A stretch of 64,000 bases of DNA, from NCBI RefSeq assembly GCF_029109325.1, contig NZ_JAQKQJ010000015.1, positions 278,133 through 342,132 of the forward strand, read 5' to 3'. The notes beneath the pieces are model-generated. The model made no database searches, had not been told where the DNA came from, and was given only the letters and a program-made list of their open reading frames with translations. Numbering within the stretch: position 1 is the first letter of the stretch; the number at the start of each line of letters is the position of its first letter. Positions 54,187 through 62,459 of the stretch are shown here, piece after piece. This DNA is from Nodosilinea sp. PGN35. Its GTDB lineage: Bacteria; Cyanobacteriota; Cyanobacteriia; Phormidesmidales; Phormidesmidaceae. The position numbers were made by a program, and so were the translations under genes.

Positions 54187-55308
54187 CTAGTCTACCAAAA
54201 CTTGCTCGAAGAGGGCCTGGGCGCGATCGCTCCTGGCCACGACCTGCCGCAGACGGTCAAATACCATGGTGCCCACCGCTAGGGAGTAGCCCGTGTGGGC
54301 GTAAACGTAGGCCGCAGCCCGCTCGTCAATGCGCTCGACCATGTGCTGGTAGACGCGCTGGGCCAGATGCTCATCCTGGGCTCTTAAAAGCCCCAGCCCG
54401 GCCTCCACGGTTGCGGCCTGAAGGATCGCCTGAATAGTGGGCAGCGGCACCGCCGCCGCTGCACAGCAGGCGGCGAGAATCTCCTGGCGGCCATCGGCAA
54501 CGTGGTGATGGGTGTGAAAAATGCCCCCCGCCAGCTTGATCAGCTTGCCGTGGTATCCCAACAGCAGCACCCCGGCCACCCCGACCTGGCCCGCTTCCAC
54601 CAGCATTGGCCCCAGCCAGTTGGCGGTTTTCACCCGGCGCTCAGGGTCGATGCCGATCTGGGTGGCTAAATCCAGCCCGTTTTCGCCCAGGCAAAACACC
54701 AGGTGGGTATGCTCAGCCGCCTTTGCCCGCAGAATTTCCCTTGACTGCTCAAGTTGGCCTGGCGCGCTGAGCGGTTGGGAAATACCGGCGGTGCCCAGCA
54801 GCGACAGCCCATCCACTACGCCAAAGGCGGCATTGGAGGTGCGCTCTGCCAAGGCTCTGCCCTCGGGCAAAATGATAGTGACGCGCAGGGTCTTGCCTGA
54901 GGGAATGAGGGGCGTCAGGTGGTGGGCAATCAGCACTTTGGCATAGCTGTAGATGGCCGGTGCTCCGCCCCGCTCAAGCTGTTTGCCAATGCCTTCGCCC
55001 CCTTCTAGCTGAATTACCTCGGGCTGAGCTTCGTTGCCCCAGGCCACCACTGACCAGAGGGGCGTGCGGCGGGTGAGATCGAGGTTGTCGCCGGGATCGC
55101 TGTGGGTGATGGCCAGCACCGAGCCGTCGGGCAGGGGAGCCAGCTGGGCAATGGGAATGGCGGCAGGCTGGGGCGGATTGAGCAGATCGAGGGGGATGGT
55201 CTGGGGGCGATCGCCTGGGTTGAGCAGATATCGCAGCGCTGCCATCGCCCCGGCGCAGGCAAACACCGGCAGAGTATATCCCGCTCGAGGGGTGGGTGCA
55301 GAAGTCAT
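54187..55308 (-). CDS. cbiD: Cobalt-precorrin-5B C1-methyltransferase
   Basis: 373 residues. CbiD methylates C1 of cobalt-precorrin-5B in the anaerobic cobalamin route (EC 2.1.1.195). Family blocks: RAGYTLPVFACAGAMAALRYLL at the start, NAAFGVVDGLSLLGTAGISQPLS in the middle, VFCLGENGLDLA, and GVLLLGYHGKLIKLAGGIFHTHHHVADGRQEILAACC. The order of hydrolase-like gene (55326-56306), cbiD, then guaA on the same strand suggests cotranscription at least for the first two (17 bp gap). Confidence 0.93.
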   Translation of the reverse strand: MTSAPTPRAGYTLPVFACAGAMAALRYLLNPGDRPQTIPLDLLNPPQPAAIPIAQLAPLPDGSVLAITHSDPGDNLDLTRRTPLWSVVAWGNEAQPEVIQLEGGEGIGKQLERGGAPAIYSYAKVLIAHHLTPLIPSGKTLRVTIILPEGRALAERTSNAAFGVVDGLSLLGTAGISQPLSAPGQLEQSREILRAKAAEHTHLVFCLGENGLDLATQIGIDPERRVKTANWLGPMLVEAGQVGVAGVLLLGYHGKLIKLAGGIFHTHHHVADGRQEILAACCAAAAVPLPTIQAILQAATVEAGLGLLRAQDEHLAQRVYQHMVERIDERAAAYVYAHTGYSLAVGTMVFDRLRQVVARSDRAQALFEQVLVD

Positions 55309-55325
55309 AGGGGTACGGGCAGAAC

Positions 55326-56306
55326 CTAGGGATCGGGCCAGATGGGCAGGGCTTTGACCTGCTCCAGGGTGAGGTCGAGGTAGGTGATTGCGGCATCGCC
55401 CTCCACAGGGTCTTGGCCAAAGTAGCCGCGATCGCCGTCGTGGTCGTGGGGGCCGCTGGCGATCGCCTCATACTGCCCCGCCCGCACCGCTCGGTTGTAG
55501 GGCGACCCTACCGTCCACCCCCAGCGGGAGGGAAACAGCACGATTCCCAGGTTGTCAATCCAGTCGTTGTCGCCGTGGAAATGGTAGACCTGCTCTACCG
55601 CCTCAAACCCCTCCTGGCCGTCAAAGACCCCCCCAAAGGAGAGCACCGTAATCTCCACCGGCAGCCACTGACGCAGGTAGGGAGCCGCACCCAGTGCCAC
55701 CTGGGCCCCGCCGCTGGTGCCCGCCAGCACCAGTTGAACCGGCGCATCGCCAGCCATAGCTTCTGTCTCAGCCATGCGCTCTAGAATGGTGGCCGCCGCC
55801 CCGCGGTTGTAGGCCTGACCGTAGCGGTCGTCGGCGGACAGCGCCAGCCGCCACAGGTTGCGAATTTTGAGCACCAGGCGGGCCGGGTTGTCCTCCTGGC
55901 CGGGGCGATCGCTCAGCCGCCACAGCCAGCGAAACAAGGGCTGACTGCCGACATTGTCGCTTACCGCCGAGTAGGGAAACACCCCGCGCACCACCACGCA
56001 GTTGGGCACCGCCGTCGCCATCGCATTCAAGAAGACATCTTCTCCGGGGGCGAGGTCTACGTCGGCCACATTGCCCACCCCCGCCAAAAATACGAGGTAG
56101 CAGCGAGCGCCCGACTCCCCGCTGATCGCCCCTGCGGGCAGTTCAGGGCGCTGCTGGGTCAGGCGATCGCCGTCGCGCAGCCACCACGACAGGGTGCTAA
56201 TCGGCGCGATCGTCCCCCAGGCCAGAAAGAACAGCCCCAGGGCAGTCAGCAGTTTGCTGGTGTCGCCGAGCGATCGCGCGACCAGGGTTTGCAGCAAAGA
56301 TTTCAT
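55326..56306 (-). CDS. Membrane-anchored alpha/beta hydrolase-like protein
   Basis: 326 residues. One N-terminal TM helix (LLTALGLFFLAWGTIAPIS, about 20-38) anchors an extracytoplasmic or cytosolic domain with CYLVFLAGVGNVADVDLAPGEDVFLNAM, then LVLAGTSGGAQVALGAAPYL, a G-x-S-x-G elbow with the nucleophile Ser flanked by Thr and Gly, and a late VYHFHGDNDWIDNLG and ASGPHDHDGDRGYFG with candidate Asp and His. It is thus probably a lipase-like hydrolase; I do not recognise the named family. It is 17 bp upstream of cbiD. Divergent from the 56357 gene with a 50-bp shared promoter space. Confidence 0.68.
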   Translation of the reverse strand: MKSLLQTLVARSLGDTSKLLTALGLFFLAWGTIAPISTLSWWLRDGDRLTQQRPELPAGAISGESGARCYLVFLAGVGNVADVDLAPGEDVFLNAMATAVPNCVVVRGVFPYSAVSDNVGSQPLFRWLWRLSDRPGQEDNPARLVLKIRNLWRLALSADDRYGQAYNRGAAATILERMAETEAMAGDAPVQLVLAGTSGGAQVALGAAPYLRQWLPVEITVLSFGGVFDGQEGFEAVEQVYHFHGDNDWIDNLGIVLFPSRWGWTVGSPYNRAVRAGQYEAIASGPHDHDGDRGYFGQDPVEGDAAITYLDLTLEQVKALPIWPDP

Positions 56307-56356
56307 TGGCAGCGGCCCCAGGGGTAGACTGGGCCAGGTGATAGCGGATACAACTC

Positions 56357-56917
56357 ATGGGTCAGCGGCATTCTATCAGGTGGTTGCGGCAGGTGCTGGC
56401 CGATGCCCTGACGCTCAACCAGGATTTCTACGAGCACAGCCACCGCTACCCGGCGGCAACCCGGTATGCCCGAGGCATTGTCGGGCTGGCGGCCCTCTCC
56501 CACGGGCTGGGCAGCGGCCTGATTTTACTGCTCTATCAGCCCTCGCTGCTTCAGCTGGTGGGCGGCATACTGGTCAACGGTCTCAGCGTCGTAGCCGGGT
56601 ACTACCTGTGGACCTACGCTATCTGGAAGCTCGACACCTACATCGCCCCCCCGGTGCCCCCCTACCGTGAACTGTTGATTCCGGTGGGGTTTGCCTACAC
56701 CCCCCAGGTGCTCAACCTGCTGACGGTGATTCCGCTGCTGGGGCGGCCCATTACCCTGGCCCTGGCGGGATGGACGCTGCTGGGGGCGATCGCCGCCGTG
56801 CGCGCCGGGCTCAACATCGGCCTGGTAAAAGCAACCCTGCTGGCCGGGGTCGGCTTTACCCTGGTGCAGGTGGGCATTGGCCTGGTGCAGGCGGGCGTGC
56901 AAAACTTAGTGGCCTGA
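56357..56917 (+). CDS. Multi-TM protein, Yip1-like
   Basis: 186 residues. After a 35-residue cytosolic start (RQVLADALTLNQDFYEHSH) there are about five TM helices, with LLLYQPSLLQLVGGILVNGLSVVAGYYLWTYAIWKLDT, ELLIPVGFAYTPQVLNLLTVIPLLGRPI and LGAIAAVRAGLNIGLVKATLLAGVGFTLVQ. The Y-T-P/Q core and layout resemble bacterial YIP1-family membrane proteins. Function unknown. Start ATG 56357. Confidence 0.7.
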   Translation: MGQRHSIRWLRQVLADALTLNQDFYEHSHRYPAATRYARGIVGLAALSHGLGSGLILLLYQPSLLQLVGGILVNGLSVVAGYYLWTYAIWKLDTYIAPPVPPYRELLIPVGFAYTPQVLNLLTVIPLLGRPITLALAGWTLLGAIAAVRAGLNIGLVKATLLAGVGFTLVQVGIGLVQAGVQNLVA

Positions 56918-57003
56918 GCCGAAAACGGCCAACGGTGAAGGGTGTCGGATTCAAGGAGTGACCTTAAACCTGTCCCCGTTGCCCCTGCACCGTTGACCTC
57001 GGT

Positions 57004-58347
57004 TTAGCCCTCTCCTGTAATCGACAGGGCATCGACCCAGATGCGGGGGCAGATGCCGCCGGGGGTGATTTCGGCCTCGGGCTCCACATGGACGATCGCC
57101 TTGAGCAAGTCCCGAAAGTCGCCCGCCACCGTAGCCGACTCAATGCTGGTGCGGCTGCCCCCGTTCACCAACCAGCCGTCAAAGGGCAGCGAGAACGATC
57201 CTTGCAGGGCATTCACCCCGGCGTGGAGCGCCTGCACGTCGTCGATAAAAATCACGTTCTCGGCATGTTCTAAACTAAATTCGCTTGAAGCCTCAGCCCC
57301 CGGCAGCACCTGGTAGTAGCTGGGGCTGACCGACACCTTCGCCCCAATGCTGGCGTGGCCCGTGGGGCTGGCTCCCATGCGCTTGGCCGTACCGGCGCTG
57401 TGCAGAAATTGGGTGAGCACACCCTTTTCAATAATGGGCAATCGGCGGGTGGGGGTGCCTTCGCCATCAAAGGTTTCGACGCTAATGTTCTCAGGGTGCA
57501 GGGCATCGTCGTACACCGACAGCAGCGGTGACGCGACAACGCTACCAATAGAATCCACCGTGGACAGGCTGCGGTTATCCAGCACGCTCTGGGCATTGTA
57601 CATATTCGAAAACGCCCCCAGCAGACTCAGAAATGCCTCGCCAGAAAACACCACTCGGTACTTGCCCGAGGCCACTTTGTCGTAGTCGAGGTGGCTGATG
57701 GTTTTCTCAGCAGCTTCTTTGAGGCAGCCCTCAATATCGAGCAGCGGCAGACCCCGATGCACCCGCATGGCCCCTGCCGATCGCGGCTTGCGGCCCTCCT
57801 GTTCGGTTTTGCTGTAGAGATAAACCGAGGCGTAGGATCGGGCCTCGTGGCGCAGAGCTCCGGCGCTGTTGAGGTAGAAGCGATCGATCGCCCGCTGGGC
57901 CAAGCCGTTGTAGGGCACGCTGGCGATCGCCGGATGGGCCGCCAGCAGCTGCTTCTCTACATCCACCAGGGTCGAAATCAGATCGCCCACCGGGGCCGCT
58001 GGCACCGTCTCCACCTGCACGTCGGCGGTGGGGGCCACAGATTCAGGGCTAAAGTCGGGGATGTGGTCGCTGACGCCAAAGGCACTGGCCTCCTGGGCGG
58101 TTTGCAGCGCCAAATCCATCCCCAGCGGGTCAACGTCGCTGGTGGAGGTCACCCCCACCTTGCCGTCGGCGTTCCACACCCGCACAATCACGCTGGAGCG
58201 GTTCGAGGCCTTGACCTGCTTGGGGTCGCCCTTATCGACCTGCACACTGGTTTCGTCTACCGATGACCCGTAGACGTCGTATTTGCTAATACCGAGCTTC
58301 TTGGCGCTAGATTCCGCGTAGGCGGCGATGTCTTGGATGGTGGGCAT
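57004..58347 (-). CDS. pmbA: Metalloprotease subunit TldE (PmbA)
   Basis: 447 residues. TldE/PmbA pairs with TldD to form a heterodimeric Zn protease that cuts unfolded peptides and helps mature RiPP-type peptides such as microcin B17 and CcdA turnover. TldE has no metal site itself. Visible: YDVYGSSVDETSVQVDKGDPKQVKASNRSSVIVRVW, GKVGVTSTSD, YLNSAGALRHEARSYASVYLYS, and VSVSPSYYQVLPG near the C-terminal part, with NVIFIDDVQALHAGVNALQGSFSLPFDGWLVNGG as the last fold block. tldD is 203 bp upstream; the gap holds purine-rich low-complexity DNA. Confidence 0.93.
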   Translation of the reverse strand: MPTIQDIAAYAESSAKKLGISKYDVYGSSVDETSVQVDKGDPKQVKASNRSSVIVRVWNADGKVGVTSTSDVDPLGMDLALQTAQEASAFGVSDHIPDFSPESVAPTADVQVETVPAAPVGDLISTLVDVEKQLLAAHPAIASVPYNGLAQRAIDRFYLNSAGALRHEARSYASVYLYSKTEQEGRKPRSAGAMRVHRGLPLLDIEGCLKEAAEKTISHLDYDKVASGKYRVVFSGEAFLSLLGAFSNMYNAQSVLDNRSLSTVDSIGSVVASPLLSVYDDALHPENISVETFDGEGTPTRRLPIIEKGVLTQFLHSAGTAKRMGASPTGHASIGAKVSVSPSYYQVLPGAEASSEFSLEHAENVIFIDDVQALHAGVNALQGSFSLPFDGWLVNGGSRTSIESATVAGDFRDLLKAIVHVEPEAEITPGGICPRIWVDALSITGEG

Positions 58348-58550
58348 GGGGGGAGGGGTGTAAGGGGGTAGGGGGTGATGGGGTGGGGGAGGTAGGGAGG
58401 ATGAGGGAGGTGGGGAGGATAGGGAAGATGGCTGCGATCGCCGCAGGTTTCCTAGCCGGGACAGTCTTTCTCAAAAGGCCAGAGGGGCAGCTCACCAGCA
58501 GAATGCCTACTTCCCCACCTTCCCTATCTCCCTCACCTTCCTCATCACTC
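58348..58550. repeat. Purine/pyrimidine low-complexity tract between tldD and pmbA
   Basis: From 58348 to about 58425 the plus strand is a G/A-rich tract with runs of G (GGGGGAGGGG, GGGGGTAGGGGG and so on) that could form a G-quadruplex. The facing tract 58508-58545 is C/T-rich (CTTCCCCACCTTCCC) and can pair with part of it, enclosing a loop of about 80 bases. Could be a decayed repeat. Confidence 0.55.
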
Positions 58551-60035
58551 CTAACGTCCGCCGACGGTAATCGAGTCAACCTTCAGGTGCGGCTGCCCCA
58601 CGGTGACGTAGATGCTGCCGCTGATCGAGCCGCAGAAGCCCGCCGCCAGGTCTAGATCGTTAGAGCACATGGAGATTTTGTCCATGATCTCAGTGGCTTC
58701 GCCGATCAGGGTCGCGCCCTTGAGGGGCTTGGTGACCTGGCCGTTTTCGATCAGGTAGGCCTCCGACACGGCAAAGTTAAACTGGCCCGTGGGGCCGACG
58801 CTGCCGCCGCCCATCTGCTTGCAGTAGATGCCCTTCTCGACCGAGGCAAACAGCTCGTCGAGGGAGTAGTCGCCGGGGGCGATGTAGGTGTTGCGCATGC
58901 GGCTGGCGGCGGCGTAGGTAAAGCCCTGGCGACGACCGCTGCCGGTGCGGGGGTGGCCCGTGCGCATGGAACCGGCGCGATCGCTCAAAAAGTTCTTCAG
59001 CACGCCATTTTCGATCAGCAGGGTGCGCTGGGCGGGCATGCCCTCGTCATCCATATCGATGGTGCCAAAGGCGTCAGGTGAAATGCCCTCATCCCAGGCG
59101 GTGAGGTTTTCGTGGGCGATCTTCTGCCCTTTTTTGTCGATGAAGGGCGTAGTGCCCCGCTCGATCTGGGTGGTCTCCAGCAGGTGGCCGCAGGCTTCGT
59201 GGAAGATGACGCCGCCAAACTTGTTGGCCATGATGATCGGGTAGGTGCCCGACTCGACGTAGTCGGCGTAGAGCATTTTGCCCGCCGATTCGGCCACATC
59301 GGCGGCGGCAGTAGCGTAGTCCCAATCTCTCAAAAAGGCCGGGTCGCTGGTGTCCCCCGCCCGCTGGCCAATGGAGGAGCGGTGCTCACCGTCGGCGCAC
59401 AGCAGGTTGTAGCCCACCGACTGGGTGAGGCGAATGTCGCGGGCAAAGGTGCCGTCGCTGGCGGCCACCAGCACCTCCTGCCAGTCGCGGAAGTAGACGG
59501 CGCGGCGCGACTGTACGTGGCTGGCCCTTTGGCCCAGGGCTCCGTTGGCGGCCAGCAGCACATCGCCCATCTCCTGCATCGAGCTGCACTGAGCCAGCCA
59601 GTCGTCTTTGCCCTTGGCGGTGGCGTAGTCGCGCAGCAGCTCTAGGTTGATTTCGGCCAGGTGGGTGTGGGGGCCGGGCAGGGTGAGCCCCATGATGGCG
59701 AGGGCTTTGTCGAGGGCCGCCTTGAGGCCATTAAAGGTGAGGTCGTTGGTGCTGACGTAGCAGTCGGCCTTGCCGCGAAACACCCGCACCCCGGCCCCGG
59801 TCACCAGGCGAGGCGATAAACTGGTGATGGCGTCGTCTTCGGCCTGGCAGCTAATGTAGTTGTTGCGCTCTAGAAAAAACTCAACAAAATCGGCCCCGGC
59901 GGCGCGGCCCAGACCGAGCAGGGTAGAGAGGGTGGCTTCCCAAGCGCTGTCGAAGCGATCGCGAGGGGCAGCATAGTCCCGCTGAAGCAGGTCGTTGGTC
60001 TTGAGCAGCGGGGTTGGGAAGGGTGCAACCGTCAT
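58551..60035 (-). CDS. tldD: Metalloprotease TldD
   Basis: 494 residues from ATG 60035; the frame extends upstream but the family starts here, with an AAGG site. Zn protease subunit of the TldD/TldE pair. Active site GGVIFHEACGHLLETTQIERG: His279, Glu280 and His284 (H-E-x-x-x-H), with the Cys ligand in the C-terminal part (a candidate is ISMCSNDLDLAAGFCGS). Also RRQGFTYAAASRMRNTYIAPG and KQMGGGSVGPTGQFNFAVSEAYLIENG. Full family length. Cytosolic. Confidence 0.94.
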   Translation of the reverse strand: MTVAPFPTPLLKTNDLLQRDYAAPRDRFDSAWEATLSTLLGLGRAAGADFVEFFLERNNYISCQAEDDAITSLSPRLVTGAGVRVFRGKADCYVSTNDLTFNGLKAALDKALAIMGLTLPGPHTHLAEINLELLRDYATAKGKDDWLAQCSSMQEMGDVLLAANGALGQRASHVQSRRAVYFRDWQEVLVAASDGTFARDIRLTQSVGYNLLCADGEHRSSIGQRAGDTSDPAFLRDWDYATAAADVAESAGKMLYADYVESGTYPIIMANKFGGVIFHEACGHLLETTQIERGTTPFIDKKGQKIAHENLTAWDEGISPDAFGTIDMDDEGMPAQRTLLIENGVLKNFLSDRAGSMRTGHPRTGSGRRQGFTYAAASRMRNTYIAPGDYSLDELFASVEKGIYCKQMGGGSVGPTGQFNFAVSEAYLIENGQVTKPLKGATLIGEATEIMDKISMCSNDLDLAAGFCGSISGSIYVTVGQPHLKVDSITVGGR

Positions 60036-60489
60036 GCCAGTGAATCCTTGGTGGGGTGAGGGATCGTCCCAGTGGAACTCCCTCAGTCTAACAAACCTGC
60101 TGTCTTGAAGCTGGAATGACGGTATGAGCAAGGAGGAAAACCGAGATACCGACACAGACGCCGCCAATCTGCCGCGAAATTGGCGCTACAGCAACAGTAC
60201 CGCTGCGGCAAATGTTAACTACCGTTGCCCTTCAATAAATTCTTGTTGAAATCTGTATCTATAAATTCCCTGTGCTACGATGGCGGAAGATTAAGAAAAA
60301 CAAAAGATTTGTTTTTAGCTCCGCCCGGCTGTGTCTGCGCTTGTCCAGACTGCCGCCTGTGGCAGACCTGAGATTCTCGACCAAGCCAGTCCTATCGCGT
60401 GCTCCCTTGACCACGGGCGGAATGCCTCTCCAGCAGTTTCTAGCACCGCCTAGTCCTGCATGTTTAGGCCCCAACAAGGAGATAGTCCT
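60036..60489. other. 454-bp gene-free region between tldD and CheY-like gene
   Basis: Divergent region. Around 60225-60300 it is AT-rich (AATAAATTC, TCTATAAATTCC, GAAAAACAAAAG) and holds the likely promoters; TACGAT near 60278 is one -10 candidate. The remaining ~180 bases up to the GTG start form a long leader without repeats. AAGGAG at 60476-60481 is the ribosome binding site of the next gene. Confidence 0.4.
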
Positions 60490-60918
60490 GTGGTTGTGCA
60501 GAAAACAGCCTCTGTGTTGAACCCAATCCCCCCGCAAGTGCCCCTGGTGCTTGTGGTCGATGACGACGACGACAGCCTCACGCTGATGGCCTACATTTTG
60601 GAGCAGCTGTCCTGTCAGGGCTGCTTTGTGGCCGATGGCCTAGCGGCCCTGGTGGCGGCCCAGCAGCAGCACCCAAGCCTAATTTTGTCAGACATTCACC
60701 TGCCCGAAGTAGACGGCTACAGCCTGCTCCAGCAGCTGCGGGCCGATGGCGATACCCGCGACATTCCGGTGGTGGCCGTGACCGCCCTGGCGGGCAGCGA
60801 CAATCGCCACAAAATTCTCTCGGCTGGGTTTGATGACTACATTAGCAAACCTTTTCTGGTGCAGTCGGTTGAGCAGTTGATTGGCCGCTTTGTTGGCCTG
60901 GTTCAGCCAGCCAGCTAG
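60490..60918 (+). CDS. CheY-like response regulator
   Basis: 142 residues. I choose GTG 60490, which has AAGGAG at 60476-60481 with ideal spacing; an ATG at 60460 is in frame but overlaps that site. Receiver domain only: LVLVVDDDDDSLTLMAYILEQL (acidic pocket), LILSDIHLPEVDGY with phospho-acceptor Asp68, VVAVTALAG with Thr and YISKPF with Lys. No output domain. Single-domain regulators relay or modulate signals; cognate kinase unknown. A symmetric hairpin lies between it and the convergent DUF2294 gene. Confidence 0.9.
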   Translation: MVVQKTASVLNPIPPQVPLVLVVDDDDDSLTLMAYILEQLSCQGCFVADGLAALVAAQQQHPSLILSDIHLPEVDGYSLLQQLRADGDTRDIPVVAVTALAGSDNRHKILSAGFDDYISKPFLVQSVEQLIGRFVGLVQPAS

Positions 60919-60941
60919 CCGCCAGCGAGAATTTTGACCGC

Positions 60942-60990
60942 CAAAAGTTACCTCAGGGATGGACATAGCCCTTCTCTGAGGTAACTTTTG
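60942..60990. terminator. Bidirectional terminator between CheY-like and DUF2294 genes
   Basis: CAAAAGTTACCTCAG (60942-60956) and CTGAGGTAACTTTTG (60976-60990), perfect 15-bp stem with a 19-base loop; A/T-rich ends suit termination in both directions. Confidence 0.85.
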
Positions 60991-61000
60991 CTGTTTAATT

Positions 61001-61396
61001 CTAACTGGCTTTTGCCGCTGACCGAAGTTCGGGAGGGCTAGACAGAATAATGACAATGCCAGTGCGCCCGGTCTCTAGGGTCGCGTCGGCCATAATATCG
61101 ATTACCTGCCGGTCAAGGGTCTTTTCGGTGATTTCAACAATCTGCGGACGCAGCGCCGTGGCCAGGTCAGCCCGCACCTTCTCAGCCAGTTCCGTCTCGC
61201 CCGTTTCAACCAGCAAGAGCTCAGGCTTGGTCACCGAATCTTCAATGACTAAGAGCAGCTTGTCGTCGAGGAGTTGGCAAGTGATTTTGCCCGTGGCGTG
61301 ATTGAGCTGTTCGCGATACAGCCGCTGAAACCGCTGAGCTAAGGTGCGCTGAAGTTGACCGACCGTGGGTGGGAGGGTAGAGGAAGGGTTATCCAT
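61001..61396 (-). CDS. DUF2294 (MpsC-like) protein
   Basis: 131 residues. DUF2294, called MpsC in part of the literature: VGQLQRTLAQRFQRLYREQLNHATGKITCQLLDDKLLLVIEDSVTKPELLLVET, and the C-terminal E.R..L...ALRPQIVEITEKTLDRQVIDIMADATLETGRTGIVIILS. The conserved V-D-P-T... block of other members is replaced by T-L-D-R-Q. Function of the domain is unsettled; no mpsA or mpsB gene is adjacent. Start ATG 61396. Confidence 0.82.
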   Translation of the reverse strand: MDNPSSTLPPTVGQLQRTLAQRFQRLYREQLNHATGKITCQLLDDKLLLVIEDSVTKPELLLVETGETELAEKVRADLATALRPQIVEITEKTLDRQVIDIMADATLETGRTGIVIILSSPPELRSAAKAS

Positions 61397-61520
61397 TGGG
61401 GTGCTTTAAGGTTTGACAACCGACTACAAGCCTTGGTGAAGGGGGTTATAGACGACTGTGAAACTATTTAACCATGTCTCGATTGGACAGGGCTACGGGG
61501 AATACCGCAATAGGCACTGC

Positions 61521-62237
61521 TTAGGTCACCAACCCCGATCGCAGAGCCCGCACGGCGGCTTTGGTACGATCGTCCACCCCCAGCTTGTTGAGAATGCTGC
61601 GCACGTGGGTCTTGACGGTGCCCACAGTAATGTAGGAGCGCTCGGCAATTTCAGCGTTGCTGCACCCGCCCACGATGAGTTCTAAAATCTCTAGCTCGCG
61701 TTCCGTCAGCGGGTAAGATTCGAGAATTTGCTCAAACTCGGGCTCGATCGCCTCAATGGAAACGGTGCGGTTGCCGATGGCCATGGCCCCGGCAGGGGTT
61801 TTACGCACCTGGCGCAGCACTACGCTGGCCACGGCGGGGTCAATCCACGAGTTGCCTTCGCAGGTTTCACGCACGGCCACAATCAGGTCGTCCAGCTCCG
61901 TCTGCTTCATGCAGTAGGAGTCGGCCCCGGCGGCAAAGGCAGCCATGACTGCCGCTTCGCTGTCGTGCATGGTGAGCATCAGCACGCGGGTGGGTTCGCC
62001 CTCCAGTTCACTCTGGCTCTGGCGGAGACGTTCTACCAGTTCGATGCCGTCAATATCGGGCAGACCAATATCGACAATAGCAATGTCGGGTCGCTCGGTT
62101 TCGAGCAGGCTCAGGCCCCTGGTTCCGTTGGCGGCTTCGCCCACTACGGTCATGTCGGGTACCCGCTGAAGGGCGGCTTTGAGACCTAGTCGGGTGAGGT
62201 CGTGGTCTTCAATGAGTACAATGCGAATGTCTGTCAT
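61521..62237 (-). CDS. NarL/FixJ-family response regulator
   Basis: 238 residues from ATG 62237, with AGGAGG seven bases upstream; an ATG 24 bases earlier is less well placed. Receiver: IRIVLIEDHDLTRLGLKAAL, DIAIVDIGLPDIDGIELV with Asp56, LMLTMHDSEAAVMAAFAAGADSYCMKQ (the Lys of the switch). LuxR-type HTH: YPLTERELEILELIVGGCSNAEIAERSYITVGTVKTHVRSILNKLGVDDRTKAAV. Divergent from the ethylene-receptor-like kinase with 222 bp between, which suggests but does not prove that the kinase is its partner. Confidence 0.93.
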   Translation of the reverse strand: MTDIRIVLIEDHDLTRLGLKAALQRVPDMTVVGEAANGTRGLSLLETERPDIAIVDIGLPDIDGIELVERLRQSQSELEGEPTRVLMLTMHDSEAAVMAAFAAGADSYCMKQTELDDLIVAVRETCEGNSWIDPAVASVVLRQVRKTPAGAMAIGNRTVSIEAIEPEFEQILESYPLTERELEILELIVGGCSNAEIAERSYITVGTVKTHVRSILNKLGVDDRTKAAVRALRSGLVT

Positions 62238-62459
62238 TAGGTGGCCTCCTAAACGAGGCATTAGAAAAGGTTTGGGCGGCTCGTCATCGCCCAGAGTGCC
62301 CCGATTATGGACTAACTATAGGGTATCAGCACGTACCTCTGGGCAGACCTGGGCTACGACGGGGCTATATCCCAAGATAGACTTTGCTCTGCCAAAGGGC
62401 TACTGCCTCAAAACTAGACTAGCGGCGAAATAAATACCTCTCACGATAGGGATAGGGCC